A DNA stretch of 64,000 nt from Pararhodobacter aggregans (GCF_003075525.1 NZ_QDDR01000001.1:62001-126000); one strand, 5' to 3'. Shown: positions 34,793 through 43,943, counted from the first letter of the stretch. The notes: a model not told the origin generated them from the sequence alone. A program made the numbers and translations.

Positions 34793-34816
34793 AAACCGGG
34801 CGCGGACGCCCGGTTT
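34793..34816. terminator. Terminator between EEP and degP genes
   Basis: AAACCGGGCG (34793-34802), loop CGGA, CGCCCGGTTT (34807-34816): a perfect 10-bp stem with A/T flanks on both sides, serving the plus-strand gene and probably the convergent degP. Confidence 0.82.
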
Positions 34817-34848
34817 CGAGGTTTCGAGGTATCGCCTCTGCCGGGCGG

Positions 34849-36339
34849 TTATTCGATGGCCAGCGCCACGAAGCGCGGGTCGCCGCCCGAGCGGACCATC
34901 AGCAACAGGGTCCGGCGGCCGGCGTCGCGGGCGGCCTGAAGGGCGGCGTTGAAGCTCTCGATCGAGGTGACCGGCTGCTGGCCGGCCTCGGTCACGATGT
35001 CCCCGGCGCGCAGGCCCTTCGACTCCGCGTCCGAACCGCTTTCCACGTCGCGGACCACCAGCCCCTCGACGCCGGGCGCGATGCCCATGTCGGCGCGCAT
35101 CTGGTCGCTCAGCGGCACCAGATCCAGACCCAGGATCATCGTCGGTTCAGCCGGGGCCTGCGGCGCATTGCTGCCCGCGGCCGGGGTCAGGCGTTCCTCG
35201 TCGCGCTGGGCGAGGGTGACATGCAGCGTCTCTTCCGCACCGTTGCGGAACACCACGACCTCGACGTCGCGGCCGACGCCGGCATCCGCCACGCGGCGCA
35301 CCAGATCCCTTGTATCGGCAACCTGCACCCCGTCGAAGCTGAGGATCACGTCGCCGGTCTCCACGCCCGCGGCCTTGGACGGGCCGTCCATGACCTCGGT
35401 CACCAGCGCGCCCTCGGGCCGTTCCAGACCCAGCGCCTCGGCCACGTCCGAGGTCACGTCCTGGATGCGCACGCCCAGCCAGCCGCGGCGGGTCTCGCCG
35501 AATTCCTGCAGCTGGAACACCACGCGTTCCACCACATGCGAGGACATGGCAAAGCCGATGCCGATCGAGCCGCCGTTGGGCGACAGGATCGCCGTGTTCA
35601 CGCCGATCACCTGCCCGCCCATGTTGAACAGCGGACCGCCCGAGTTGCCGCGGTTGATGGCGGCGTCGGTCTGGATGAAATCGTCGTAATTGCCCTGCAG
35701 CGCGCGGCCGCGGGCCGAGATGATGCCCGCGCTGACCGAGAAGCCCTGACCCAGCGGGTTGCCGACGGCCAGCACCCAGTCACCCACGCGGGCCTCTTCG
35801 GAATTGCCGAAGGGCACGAAGGGCAGGTCGCTGTCGGCCTCGACCTTCAGCAGCGCGATGTCGGTGGCGGTATCGGTGCCGACCAGCGTCGCGTCCAGAC
35901 GGCGGCCGTCGAAGAATTCGACCTCGATCTCGTCGGCGCCCTCGATGACGTGGTTGTTGGTGACGATATAGCCGTCCGCCGAAATGACGAAGCCCGAGCC
36001 CAGAGCCTGGCTCTGACGCGGGCGCGGCTGCTGGCGGCCGTTGCGGTTGAAGAAGTCGTTGAAGAAGTCCTGGAAGGGCGCGCCTTCGGGCAGGTTCGGC
36101 ATGGTCTGGTCGAGGTTCGCGGCCACGGTCGTCGAGGTGGTGATGTTCACCACCGCCGGGCTGACCTGATCGGCGAGATCGGCGAAGCTGACCGGGCGGT
36201 CCTGCGCGTGCAAGGGCAGCGCCATCGCGGCTGCCAGCAGCATTACACCCAGGATATTCAGCCAGCGCAGAGCGACCCAGCCCCGGGTCGGACGCGCAAT
36301 TGCCAGGGCGCCCGCGGCGCGTACCTGGTGATGCGTCAT
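34849..36339 (-). CDS. DegP/HtrA-type periplasmic serine endoprotease
   Basis: 496 residues. Signal/anchor segment near residues 25-47 (ILGVMLLAAAMALPLHA), then the trypsin-like domain with an intact triad: TNNHVIEG (His), DTATDIALLKV (Asp), NRGNSGGPLFN (Ser). Two PDZ domains follow (RRGWLGVRIQDVTSDVAEAL; LGLDLVPLSDQMRADMGIAP). An N-terminal Gln/Arg/Asn-rich linker (NDFFNRNGRQQPRPRQS) matches the HtrA LA loop. It degrades or refolds misfolded envelope proteins. AAGGGGAAATC precedes ATG 36339. Single gene. Confidence 0.93.
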   Translation of the reverse strand: MTHHQVRAAGALAIARPTRGWVALRWLNILGVMLLAAAMALPLHAQDRPVSFADLADQVSPAVVNITTSTTVAANLDQTMPNLPEGAPFQDFFNDFFNRNGRQQPRPRQSQALGSGFVISADGYIVTNNHVIEGADEIEVEFFDGRRLDATLVGTDTATDIALLKVEADSDLPFVPFGNSEEARVGDWVLAVGNPLGQGFSVSAGIISARGRALQGNYDDFIQTDAAINRGNSGGPLFNMGGQVIGVNTAILSPNGGSIGIGFAMSSHVVERVVFQLQEFGETRRGWLGVRIQDVTSDVAEALGLERPEGALVTEVMDGPSKAAGVETGDVILSFDGVQVADTRDLVRRVADAGVGRDVEVVVFRNGAEETLHVTLAQRDEERLTPAAGSNAPQAPAEPTMILGLDLVPLSDQMRADMGIAPGVEGLVVRDVESGSDAESKGLRAGDIVTEAGQQPVTSIESFNAALQAARDAGRRTLLLMVRSGGDPRFVALAIE

Positions 36340-36507
36340 GATGATTTCCCCTTGGTCATTCTGAAGTCCCCGGGTTTCCCTCGCCCGGATACGGTCCCGA
36401 ATTTATGCCCATTGCCGCAGAGTGCAAACACGCATTCAGGGTTTCAAGCGAAGGTGAAAGCGCCGTGAATGGCCGTGTGCGTTGCGCAACGGGCCCGGGG
36501 AGGGGGC

Positions 36508-37383
36508 TCAGCGGGGAAGCGCCCGCCACCAACCGGCGATCTCGGCCAGCGAGGTGTCGGTCTGGGGCAGGGCCTCGAACACCTGGAAATGATGGCACAT
36601 GCCGGGGTGGATGCGCAGGGTGACGCGGCCCTCCGGCCGTGCGGCCAGCGCCCGGGAATCGTCAAGCGTGATGTCGGCGCCGCCCGCGTGGATCAGCAGC
36701 GGCGGCAGGCTGTGCAGACCGGCAAAGAGCGGCGAGACGGCGGGATCCTCGGGCGCGGGGCCGCTGCGGCCGAGGTAGCTGCGCGCCATGGCGGCCAGTT
36801 GCGCGGGTTTCGAGAACGGGTCTTCGCCCGCCAGATCCCGGTAGCTGGCGCCCGACAGCGACAGGTCGAGCCAGGGTGAGAGCAGGATCAGCGCCCGGGG
36901 CAGCGGCAGGCCCGCGTCCCGCGCCCGGATCGCCGCGCCGAGCGCCAGCCCCCCGCCTGCGGAATCGCCCAGCATCGCCACCGGCGCCTCGCCCGCCGCC
37001 TGCAGGGCGCGCAGCACGGCCAGCGCATCGTCGCTGGCGGAGGGATAGCGGTGCTCGGGCGCCAGCCGGTAGGCGGGCAGCAGCAGCCGCAGCCCCAGCG
37101 CCTGCGCCAGCCGCGCCACCAGCCCGGCATGCGAGGCGATGCCGCCGATCTGAAAGCCGCCGCCGTGCAGATAGAGCCCGGGCTTTGCGGCGGGATCGCC
37201 GATCCAGACGGCCTCCAGCCCCGCGACCACCGCGGGGCGGGGCTGGGCGAGGGCCGCGCCCCGGGGGCCGACATCGGCCAGGAAGGCCGCGAAATCGGTG
37301 CGGATCGCGGGCAGGTCCATCGCCCCCCAGCCCGCCACCCGCGCCGCCAACCCGGCGCGGATCGGGGCCAGCGGGTCGCTCAT
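36508..37383 (-). CDS. Alpha/beta hydrolase, HSL-type carboxylesterase
   Basis: 291 residues. The oxyanion-hole motif LYLHGGGFQIGG, nucleophile elbow MLGDSAGGGLALGAA (Ser) and C-terminal His in HPGMCHHFQVF mark the hormone-sensitive-lipase family of esterases; LLPAYRLAPEHRYPS is also typical. Its start overlaps the stop of the CoA-ligase gene by four bases, so both are cotranscribed. In this context it may cut an ester or lactone in the catabolic route, but the substrate is unknown. Confidence 0.85.
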   Translation of the reverse strand: MSDPLAPIRAGLAARVAGWGAMDLPAIRTDFAAFLADVGPRGAALAQPRPAVVAGLEAVWIGDPAAKPGLYLHGGGFQIGGIASHAGLVARLAQALGLRLLLPAYRLAPEHRYPSASDDALAVLRALQAAGEAPVAMLGDSAGGGLALGAAIRARDAGLPLPRALILLSPWLDLSLSGASYRDLAGEDPFSKPAQLAAMARSYLGRSGPAPEDPAVSPLFAGLHSLPPLLIHAGGADITLDDSRALAARPEGRVTLRIHPGMCHHFQVFEALPQTDTSLAEIAGWWRALPR

Positions 37384-38699
37384 GCCTCGGCCCGGTGCAG
37401 GACGCGGACCGCCTTGGCCTCGTAGCGGGGCAGGGTTCCCTCGGGGTGGCATTCGACGCGGATCGACATGCCGAGCCGCGCATGCACCTCGCGGCAGATC
37501 TGTTCCTCGATCTGCGCGGCGGGGCGGGCGTCGCGGCTGGTGGCCTCGACCGCGACGGTCAGGTTGCCGATGGTCACCCGCTCCTTGTCGATGTAGATCT
37601 GCCAGGCTTCCTTGACGACGCCCGGGACGCCGGTGATGACGTCCTCGATCTGCGAGGGGAAGACCATCACGCCCTTGAACTTTATCATGTCGTCCGAGCG
37701 GCCGATGATCCGCCCGATCTTGCGCATCCCCCGCCGCCCCGAGGGGCAATCGTAGGGCCGGGGCGAGAGCCGCACCAGATCGCGGGTCCGCCAGCGGACC
37801 ACGGGCGAGGCCTGTTTGGCGATGGTGGTGATGACGATTTCCCCGACCTCCCCCTCGGAGACGGGTTTCAGCGTCACCGGGTCGAGGATCTCGGTGATGA
37901 TCGTGTCTTCGTTCAGCAGGTGCAGCTCGTCATCGGCATGGGTGTAGGGGGTCGAGATGGCCAACACCGGCCCGCCCGCCTCGGTCGTGCCGTAGATGTT
38001 GTGCGACTGGAAGCCTTCGGGCATTTCGGCCTCCAGCTGCGCCCGGAACTCGGCCGAGACGGATTGCCCACCCAGAATCGCGGTCGTCAGCGCCCAGTCG
38101 GTTTTCGGGTCGATCCCCTGCGCGCGGGCCGCCTGCACCAGGCTCATCAGCCACAGGGGCGACATGGAGGCCACGTCATAGGCATGGTCCTTCAGCCAGC
38201 GCGCCGCCAGATCGCCGCGGCCCGGGCCGATGGGGAAGCTGGTGCAGCCCAGTTCCCGGAACCCCTGATCCAGCGCCGGCCCGCCGATCCAGAGACCATA
38301 GCCATAGCCCTGATAGGCGCGGCTGCCGGGTTTCACACCCGCGGCGGTCAGCAGCCGGGCCATCTGCGCGGGCAGCAGCGTCTCGAAATCCGCCCGCGTC
38401 ATGCCGAAGAGGACCGGCAAGCCGGTGGTGCCCGAGGTGGCGACGAAGCGCAGCACCTCGTCCATCGGCACGGTCAGGAAGGGGAAGGGGTAATGGTCGC
38501 GCAGATCCGACTTTTCCAGAAAGGGGGTGTTTTCCAGCCCGTCGGGCGCCGCCAGATCCTCGGGCCGCATGCCCGCCTTGGCGAAATGGGCGCGCCAGGT
38601 CTCGGATTGCGCCAGATGGCGGCCGAAACCTGCCAGCCGCTCGCGTTGCAGGGCCAGGATCCCGTCGCGGTCCAGCGATTCGATGGGGGCATGGTGCAT
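37380..38699 (-). CDS. AMP-forming CoA ligase of the phenylacetate-CoA ligase (PaaK) family
   Basis: 439 residues, the normal PaaK length. Adenylation motifs: FVATSGTTGLPVLFGMTRAD (P-loop), QSHNIYGTTEAGGPVLAIS, VVRWRTRDLVRL and GRSDDMIKFKGVMVFPSQIE; C-terminal domain ending TLPRYEAKAVRVLHRAEA. It activates an aromatic or other carboxylic acid to its CoA thioester. It lies 11 kb from the paa operon and next to a different set of catabolic genes, so phenylacetate need not be the substrate and no symbol is given. The start at 38699 is 60 bases from an operator-like dyad shared with the divergent TetR gene. Confidence 0.85.
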   Translation of the reverse strand: MHHAPIESLDRDGILALQRERLAGFGRHLAQSETWRAHFAKAGMRPEDLAAPDGLENTPFLEKSDLRDHYPFPFLTVPMDEVLRFVATSGTTGLPVLFGMTRADFETLLPAQMARLLTAAGVKPGSRAYQGYGYGLWIGGPALDQGFRELGCTSFPIGPGRGDLAARWLKDHAYDVASMSPLWLMSLVQAARAQGIDPKTDWALTTAILGGQSVSAEFRAQLEAEMPEGFQSHNIYGTTEAGGPVLAISTPYTHADDELHLLNEDTIITEILDPVTLKPVSEGEVGEIVITTIAKQASPVVRWRTRDLVRLSPRPYDCPSGRRGMRKIGRIIGRSDDMIKFKGVMVFPSQIEDVITGVPGVVKEAWQIYIDKERVTIGNLTVAVEATSRDARPAAQIEEQICREVHARLGMSIRVECHPEGTLPRYEAKAVRVLHRAEA

Positions 38700-38759
38700 C
38701 GGTGTCGTCCTCCTCCTCCTCCGGCGGGACTCGGGGTCGCCGTCGCTCTGGGTCTTTAA

Positions 38760-38779
38760 TAGTCCGAACGATTGGACTA
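38760..38779. promoter_or_regulatory. Operator-like dyad between CoA ligase and tetR
   Basis: TAGTCC-GAACGATT-GGACTA: perfect 6-bp arms with 8 bases between, in the divergent promoter region. The GAACGA core resembles the dyad at 39519-39539, suggesting one regulator, most simply the TetR protein encoded next to it. Confidence 0.5.
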
Positions 38780-38892
38780 ATCAAATCAAGAATCATCCCG
38801 GATACCTCTTTTCCCGCGGGATGCTGGCGGTTGGCAGCGGGGCGCTGAGCGCTTATACCTCGAACGGACATACTCATTTTCGGAGGCGCCCC

Positions 38893-39498
38893 GTGGCCAG
38901 GACCCGATCCGCGGATTACGACAATATCCACGACACGATCATCGACCGCGCCGCCTCGGTCTTTGCCCGGCGCGGTTTTGCCGCCACCTCGATCGGCGAT
39001 ATCGCCGAGGCCTGCGATTGCTCCAAGTCGCGGCTTTATCATTACTTCGACGGCAAGGAAGCGATCCTGCGCGAGATGCTGGAAACGCATGTCGATGCGC
39101 TGCTGGATCGCCTGCGGCCGGTACTCTACCGCGAGCTGGACCCCAAGCAGCGGTTCACCCAGATGGTGAAGCTGTTTCTCGAGGTCTATTCCGTGTCTCG
39201 CGACCGCCATGTCGTGCTGCTCACTTGTCTCGACGCCCTGCCAGAAGAGCAGCGGCAGAGCATCGTCGCCAAGGAGCGCCAGCTCATCGCCTATGTGCGC
39301 GACGCGCTGTTGCAGATCCGCCCGGATATCGCCGAGGACCGGGTGATCTCGCAGATTGATACGATGCTGTTCTTCGGCATGATAAATTTCACCTACACCT
39401 GGTACAGGGCCGAGGGGCCTGTCGGCCCCGAGGAACTGGCCGACAGGGTGGTGGCGCTGTTCCTCGGCGGGTATGGCGCGCTGCCGTCTCGAGGCTGA
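38893..39498 (+). CDS. TetR/AcrR-family transcriptional regulator
   Basis: 201 residues from GTG 38893, preceded by CGGAGGCGCCCC. The N-terminal HTH is DRAASVFARRGFAATSIGDI and CDCSKSRLYHYFDGKEAILR, typical TetR; the C-terminal ligand domain has MINFTYTWYRAEGPVGPEEL. Regulators of this type beside CoA ligases usually sense acyl-CoA intermediates. It lies between the divergent CoA-ligase/esterase operon and the thiolase pair, with dyads at 38760 and 39519 as likely sites, so it probably represses both directions. Confidence 0.88.
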   Translation: MARTRSADYDNIHDTIIDRAASVFARRGFAATSIGDIAEACDCSKSRLYHYFDGKEAILREMLETHVDALLDRLRPVLYRELDPKQRFTQMVKLFLEVYSVSRDRHVVLLTCLDALPEEQRQSIVAKERQLIAYVRDALLQIRPDIAEDRVISQIDTMLFFGMINFTYTWYRAEGPVGPEELADRVVALFLGGYGALPSRG

Positions 39499-39518
39499 GC
39501 GGGCCGCGGTCGGAAATT

Positions 39519-39539
39519 AGTTGAACGACCGTTCCAACT
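39519..39539 (+). promoter_or_regulatory. Operator-like dyad upstream of the KAS-III fusion gene
   Basis: AGTTG-aACGacCGTtc-CAACT is an imperfect 21-base palindrome with 5-bp perfect ends. It overlaps a possible promoter (TTGAAC at 39521, TATTATATCC beyond). It contains CGACCGTTC, the complement of GAACGGTCG found after the paa -10 element. Confidence 0.5.
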
Positions 39540-39589
39540 ATTATATCCCCGCCTGAGGCGCCTGTCACGGCGCGGCAGGGGAGGGGGCC

Positions 39590-40984
39590 ATGGCCAATAT
39601 CATCCGGATCGGTTCTTGCCTGCCCCGGCTGAGGCTGGAGCGGCGGGCGATGGCGCAGGCGATGGGCTGGCTGGTGCCGGGCGCGGGCGCCGGGCGCGGC
39701 ACGCGCACGCTGGCCTTCTGGGACGAGGACAGCGTCACCCTCGCGGTGGCGGCGGCGCAGGAGGCGCTGGGCGGGGACAGCGCAGACAGCCTGACCTTCG
39801 CCACCACGACGCCCCCCTTCGCCGAGCCGCAGAACGCCGCCCTGATCCGCGCCGCGCTGCGCCTGCCCGCGCTCTGCCGGACACAGGACGCGACCGGCAC
39901 GCCGCGCGCCACGCTGCTGGCGCTGCAGGCGGCGCTGGAAGGGGGCGAGCCCGCGCTGATCGCCGCCGCCGACCGGCCGGTCGCCCAAGCGGGCAGCACG
40001 GCGGAATCGCGGATGGGTGACGGCGGCGCGGCGGTGCTGACCGGGCCGGGCGCGGGGCTTTTCGCCTATCTCGGCGGCGCCAGCCTCAGCGCGCCCTTCC
40101 TGCACCGGACCCGGGCCAGCGGCGCCGAGACCGCGCTCGACTGGGAGGAACGCTGGCAGCGCGAGGCTGGCTATCAGGCGCAGGTCCCGCCCGCCATCGC
40201 CGCGGCGCTGGACCGGGCGGGGGTGGCGGCCGGGGCGGTCGATCACCTGATCCTGCCCTGTCCGATCCCCGGCACCGCCGCTGCAATCGCCCGCCTCTCC
40301 GGCCTGACCAAGGCGACGCTGGCCGGGGATCTGGCCGAGACCACCGGCGACACCGGCGCCGCGCATCCGCTTCTGATGCTGGCCGCGGCAATGCCGCGCA
40401 TCGCCCCGGGCCAGATCGTCGTGCTGGCGCAATTCGGGCAGGGGGCGACGGCGCTGGTCCTGAAAGCGGGGGCGGGAGTGGTGGATCACCCCGGTCTGCC
40501 CGCGCTGGATCACGGCATCCCTGAAAGCAATTACCTGAAACTTCTGGCTTTTCAGGAACGGCTGGACTGGGACCGCGGGTTGCGCGGCCGCTTCATCGTG
40601 CAGGAAGCCCAGAGCACCGCCTATCGCAATGCCGAGGCGCTGCTGGGCTTCGTCGCCCGGCGCGAGGCCGAGACCGGCCTGATCCGCTTCCCGCCCCGCC
40701 TTGACCTGCCGGGCGAGGATTGGCCGCTGGCGGATCGGGGCGGGACCGTTGCCACGGCGACCGCCGACCGGCTGGCCCATTCCCGCCATCCGCCGAATTG
40801 CTACGGGCTGGTGGATCTGCGGGGCGGCGGGCGGCTGATGATGGATTTCACCGACCCCGGGGCGGCCGATCTGGCCCCCGGCGATCCGGTGCGCTTCGTC
40901 TTCCGGGTCAAGGATATCGACGAGACCAGCGGCTACCGGCGCTATTTCTGGAAAGCCGTGCGCGACACGGGAAGGGGGCTCTGA
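39590..40984 (+). CDS. KAS-III/HMG-CoA-synthase-like protein fused to an OB-fold (DUF35) domain
   Basis: 464 residues. Residues 1-330 have the thiolase-fold layout of HMG-CoA synthase/KAS III relatives: IIRIGSCLPRLRLERRAMAQ, LTFATTTPPFAEPQNAALIR, GDGGAAVLTGPGAG. The usual nucleophile block reads ALCRTQDATGTPRAT. The C-terminal 110 residues are a DUF35 OB-fold (YGLVDLRGGGRLMMDFTDPG, GDPVRFVFRVKDID), but the zinc ribbon that normally precedes it has lost its cysteines (ETGLIRFPPRLDLPGEDWPL). DUF35 proteins serve as partners of non-decarboxylating thiolases, and a thiolase gene follows with one-base overlap, so a joint thiolytic complex is inferred. Confidence 0.75.
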   Translation: MANIIRIGSCLPRLRLERRAMAQAMGWLVPGAGAGRGTRTLAFWDEDSVTLAVAAAQEALGGDSADSLTFATTTPPFAEPQNAALIRAALRLPALCRTQDATGTPRATLLALQAALEGGEPALIAAADRPVAQAGSTAESRMGDGGAAVLTGPGAGLFAYLGGASLSAPFLHRTRASGAETALDWEERWQREAGYQAQVPPAIAAALDRAGVAAGAVDHLILPCPIPGTAAAIARLSGLTKATLAGDLAETTGDTGAAHPLLMLAAAMPRIAPGQIVVLAQFGQGATALVLKAGAGVVDHPGLPALDHGIPESNYLKLLAFQERLDWDRGLRGRFIVQEAQSTAYRNAEALLGFVARREAETGLIRFPPRLDLPGEDWPLADRGGTVATATADRLAHSRHPPNCYGLVDLRGGGRLMMDFTDPGAADLAPGDPVRFVFRVKDIDETSGYRRYFWKAVRDTGRGL

Positions 40985-42174
40985 TGGCCAGCGGCATCAT
41001 GGACAAGGTGGCGATCCTGTCGATGGGCTGCTCGCGTTTCGGCGAGCGCTGGGACATCGGTCAGGAGGAACTGATGCGCGAAGCCTATGCCGAGGCGCTG
41101 ACCCGGGCGGGGATCGAGGCGTCGGCGATCGGCGCCGCCTGGTATTCCTCGCATTACGACGACATCGGCGCGGGCAAGTCGGGCGTGCCGATGGCCATGG
41201 CGCTGGGCCTGCCGGATATCGGCGTGACCCGGGTCGAGAATTTCTGTGCGGGCGGGACAGAGGCGTTTCGCGGCGCGGTCTTCGCCGTGGCCTCGGGCTC
41301 CGTGGATATCGCGCTGGCGATGGGGGTGGAAAAGCTGAAGGACACCGGGTTCGCGGGGCTGCCGACCGCCACGCGCGGGACGCTGGCGCCGATGTATCTG
41401 CCGACCCATACCAACCCCGGGAATTTCGCCCAGCTGGCCCGCGCCTATGAGGCGGTGCATGGCATCGCGCGTCAGGACCTGAAGCGTGCCATGGCGCATA
41501 CCTCGATGAAAAGCCACGCCAATGCGGTGCGGAACGACAAGGCCCATCTGCGCAAGCCGATCACGATAGAGCAGGCGCTGCAGGCGCCGCTGGTGGCCGA
41601 TCCGCTGGGGCTCTTCGATTGCTGCCCGGTCTCGGACGGGGCGGCCTGCGCGCTGGTCACCACGCCCGAGATCGCCCGCGCCTTGGGTCAGGCCGAGCCG
41701 GTGCTGGTCAAGGCGGTGCAGATCGTCGCCTCGACCGGCTGGGAGGCGCAGCAGCAGGGCTGGAACGGCGCCTATGTCCACACCACGCGGCAGGCGGCCA
41801 AGGCGGCCTATGCCGAGGCCGGGATCGCCGATCCCCGCCAGATCAGCCTGACGGAGCTGCATGATTGCTTCTCGATCACCGAACTGGTGACGCTGGAGGA
41901 TCTGGGTCTGGCCGAGCCCGGCACCGGCTGGCGGGCGATGCTGGACGGGCGTTTCGATGCCGATGGCGCGCAGCCCTGCCAGATCGACGGCGGGCTGAAA
42001 TGCTTCGGCCATCCGGTCGGGGCCTCGGGGCTGAGGATGCTCTATGAGGGCTGGTTGCAGCTCACCGGGCAGGCGGGCGCCCGGCAGCTGGGGGCGCCAC
42101 ATTCGGCGCTCACGCATAATCTGGGCGGGGCACCGGCGCAGAACGTCTGTTCGGTGACGATCCTCGGGCTTTGA
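40984..42174 (+). CDS. SCP2-type thiolase family protein
   Basis: 396 residues. Nucleophile Cys88 in VENFCAGGTEAFRGAVFAV; the His/Cys blocks are LTELHDCFSITELVTLEDLG and GGLKCFGHPVGASGLRMLYE, as in SCP2/BbsB-like thiolases. These cleave 3-oxoacyl-CoAs and often need a DUF35 partner, here supplied by the preceding fusion (TGATG junction). It is the expected last step of a beta-oxidation-like route in this island. The natural acyl chain is unknown. Confidence 0.85.
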   Translation: MASGIMDKVAILSMGCSRFGERWDIGQEELMREAYAEALTRAGIEASAIGAAWYSSHYDDIGAGKSGVPMAMALGLPDIGVTRVENFCAGGTEAFRGAVFAVASGSVDIALAMGVEKLKDTGFAGLPTATRGTLAPMYLPTHTNPGNFAQLARAYEAVHGIARQDLKRAMAHTSMKSHANAVRNDKAHLRKPITIEQALQAPLVADPLGLFDCCPVSDGAACALVTTPEIARALGQAEPVLVKAVQIVASTGWEAQQQGWNGAYVHTTRQAAKAAYAEAGIADPRQISLTELHDCFSITELVTLEDLGLAEPGTGWRAMLDGRFDADGAQPCQIDGGLKCFGHPVGASGLRMLYEGWLQLTGQAGARQLGAPHSALTHNLGGAPAQNVCSVTILGL

Positions 42175-43029
42175 TCAGCGGGCGCCGCCGCGCCGACCGG
42201 TCGCGGGGGCGCTGACCTGTCTGCGATAACCCAGATCGGCCGACAGGCGGCGGGTGAAATCGAGCGTGGCGCGGACCACGGGGCTGTCGGGGCTCAGGTC
42301 GATCTGCTGCGTCGGGCCGATCACCGTCACCGCCAGCTTCATCTCGCCGGTATAATCGCAGATCGGGGCGCAGACGGCCGAGACGCCGGGGATCGGCAGG
42401 TCGGTCGTCGTCTCCCAGCCGCGGTCGCGGACCCGGGCAACCTGGGCGCGATAGGCGGCCTCGTCGAAGGCGAAGCGCGGATCGGCCGAGGCGCGCTCGG
42501 CCAGTTCGGCGCGGATCTGCGGCTCGGTCACCGCCTCGGGCAGGTAGGCCACGAACAGCCGCCCCGTCGCGGTCGAGGTCAGGGCGAAACCGCCGCCCGC
42601 CCGGACGTTGGCATGGATCCGGGCGATCATCTCGCGCACATGGACGATGGTGGCGCCATGCGGGCCCCAGACGGTCAGCGCGACCATCAGGCGGGTTTCC
42701 TCGGCCAGCGACTCGATGCGCAGGATCGCCTCGTGATAGGCGTCCTGCGCCCGGAGCCGGGCCAGCCCCACCTCCAGCGCGAAGGGGCCGAGGCCATAGA
42801 GGCCCGAGGCCGTCTGCTCGACCATACGCATGCCGCGCAGGCTGACGAGATAGGGGTGCAATTGCGCCGGCGCGACCTCGACCGCCTCGGCCAGATCGCG
42901 CAGTTTCATCGGCCCGCCCGCCTCGGCCATGGCCTGAAGGATCGCGCCCGCCGTCTCCAGCGAGCGGATGCCGCGTTGCGCCTTGGCCGGTTTCTCGGCT
43001 TCTTCCTCCACCCCGTGTCCCCGTGTCAC
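42175..43029 (-). CDS. IclR-family transcriptional regulator
   Basis: 284 residues from GTG 43029. N-terminal winged helix (GIRSLETAGAILQAMAEAGG, MKLRDLAEAVEVAPAQLHPY) and IclR effector domain (LMVALTVWGPHGATIVHVRE, FALTSTATGRLFVAYLP, GVSAVCAPICDYTGEMKLAV). IclR proteins commonly control aromatic and organic acid catabolism. The start overlaps the EamA permease stop by four bases, so it is cotranscribed with SDR-FAD protein-permease and may regulate that operon and the divergent TRAP genes. Confidence 0.88.
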   Translation of the reverse strand: MTRGHGVEEEAEKPAKAQRGIRSLETAGAILQAMAEAGGPMKLRDLAEAVEVAPAQLHPYLVSLRGMRMVEQTASGLYGLGPFALEVGLARLRAQDAYHEAILRIESLAEETRLMVALTVWGPHGATIVHVREMIARIHANVRAGGGFALTSTATGRLFVAYLPEAVTEPQIRAELAERASADPRFAFDEAAYRAQVARVRDRGWETTTDLPIPGVSAVCAPICDYTGEMKLAVTVIGPTQQIDLSPDSPVVRATLDFTRRLSADLGYRRQVSAPATGRRGGAR

Positions 43030-43943
43030 GCTGTCCCCCGACCCCTGCTACAAGCTTGCTGCCCCTCGGGCAATCCGCGCCGGAGGTCGAGCGAGATCAT
43101 CAGCCCCAGCGTGGTGACCGCGACACCGGCCCATTGCGTGGCGTTCGGCCATTGTCCGGCCAGAGGGATCGCCAGCAGCACCGCCGACCCCGGCACCAGC
43201 GCCGAGAAAAGCGCGGCGCGCCCGGCGCCCAGCCGGATCACCGCGGCGGCGAAGATGACGAAAGCGAGGCACCCGCCGACCGCGCCCTGATAGAAGACCT
43301 GCTCGGCCCAGAGGGCGGGGGCCATCGCGGGCCAGCCCCAGATCCACAGATAGAGGGGCAGATAGACCAGTGTCGCCAGCGTGGCGATGGCGGCGGTGGT
43401 TTCGACCGCGGGCAGCTTCCAGCGGCCCATGGTGAAGACATAGACGCCCCAGAGCGAACCCGAGAGGACGAAGAACAGATCCCCCGCCAGCACCGAGCCA
43501 CGGCCCGCCCGCGCCGCGGGCGCGTCCGAGGCGATGATGAGAAGCCCGCCGATCAGCACCGCGATGCCCAGAAACCGCCGCCAGCCCAGCCGCTGCCCGC
43601 CGGTCCAGCGGTCCAGCAGGTTCGCGACCAGCATCGACATGCCCGGCCCGATGACCACCGCATGCGAGAGGGGCGCGCGCTGGAAGCCCTCGTTGAAGGC
43701 CAGCGCGAAAAGGGGGCCGACCATCAGCGCCAGCACCGCCACCCGCCGCAGGGGCGGCAGGCGGTGGCGGGCCAGAAACAGCAGCGGCGCCATCAGCAGC
43801 GCCGCGCCGCCATAGCGCAGGAGCGCCAGATCGGCCGGGCGGAAGCCGCTGGCCTGCCCGATCTCGGCGCCGACGTTGTAGACCCCCCAGCTGAGCGCCG
43901 CGAGGAACCCCAGCGCGACGCCCTGTGCCTGACGGTCAGTCAT
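43026..43943 (-). CDS. EamA/DMT-family permease of the catabolic island
   Basis: 305 residues, about ten helices in two EamA repeats (GVALGFLAALSWGVYNVGAE; GDLFFVLSGSLWGVYVFTMG). Substrate unknown; it may exchange an intermediate. It overlaps both neighbours (8 bases with the FAD protein, 4 with the IclR gene), so it is part of the minus-strand operon that starts at the SDR gene. Confidence 0.83.
   Translation of the reverse strand: MTDRQAQGVALGFLAALSWGVYNVGAEIGQASGFRPADLALLRYGGAALLMAPLLFLARHRLPPLRRVAVLALMVGPLFALAFNEGFQRAPLSHAVVIGPGMSMLVANLLDRWTGGQRLGWRRFLGIAVLIGGLLIIASDAPAARAGRGSVLAGDLFFVLSGSLWGVYVFTMGRWKLPAVETTAAIATLATLVYLPLYLWIWGWPAMAPALWAEQVFYQGAVGGCLAFVIFAAAVIRLGAGRAALFSALVPGSAVLLAIPLAGQWPNATQWAGVAVTTLGLMISLDLRRGLPEGQQACSRGRGTA

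Noticed and set aside
37380-38699. Naming the CoA ligase paaK
   Set aside because: It belongs to the PaaK family but sits in a different cluster from paaABCDE with its own regulators, so phenylacetate specificity is not supported.
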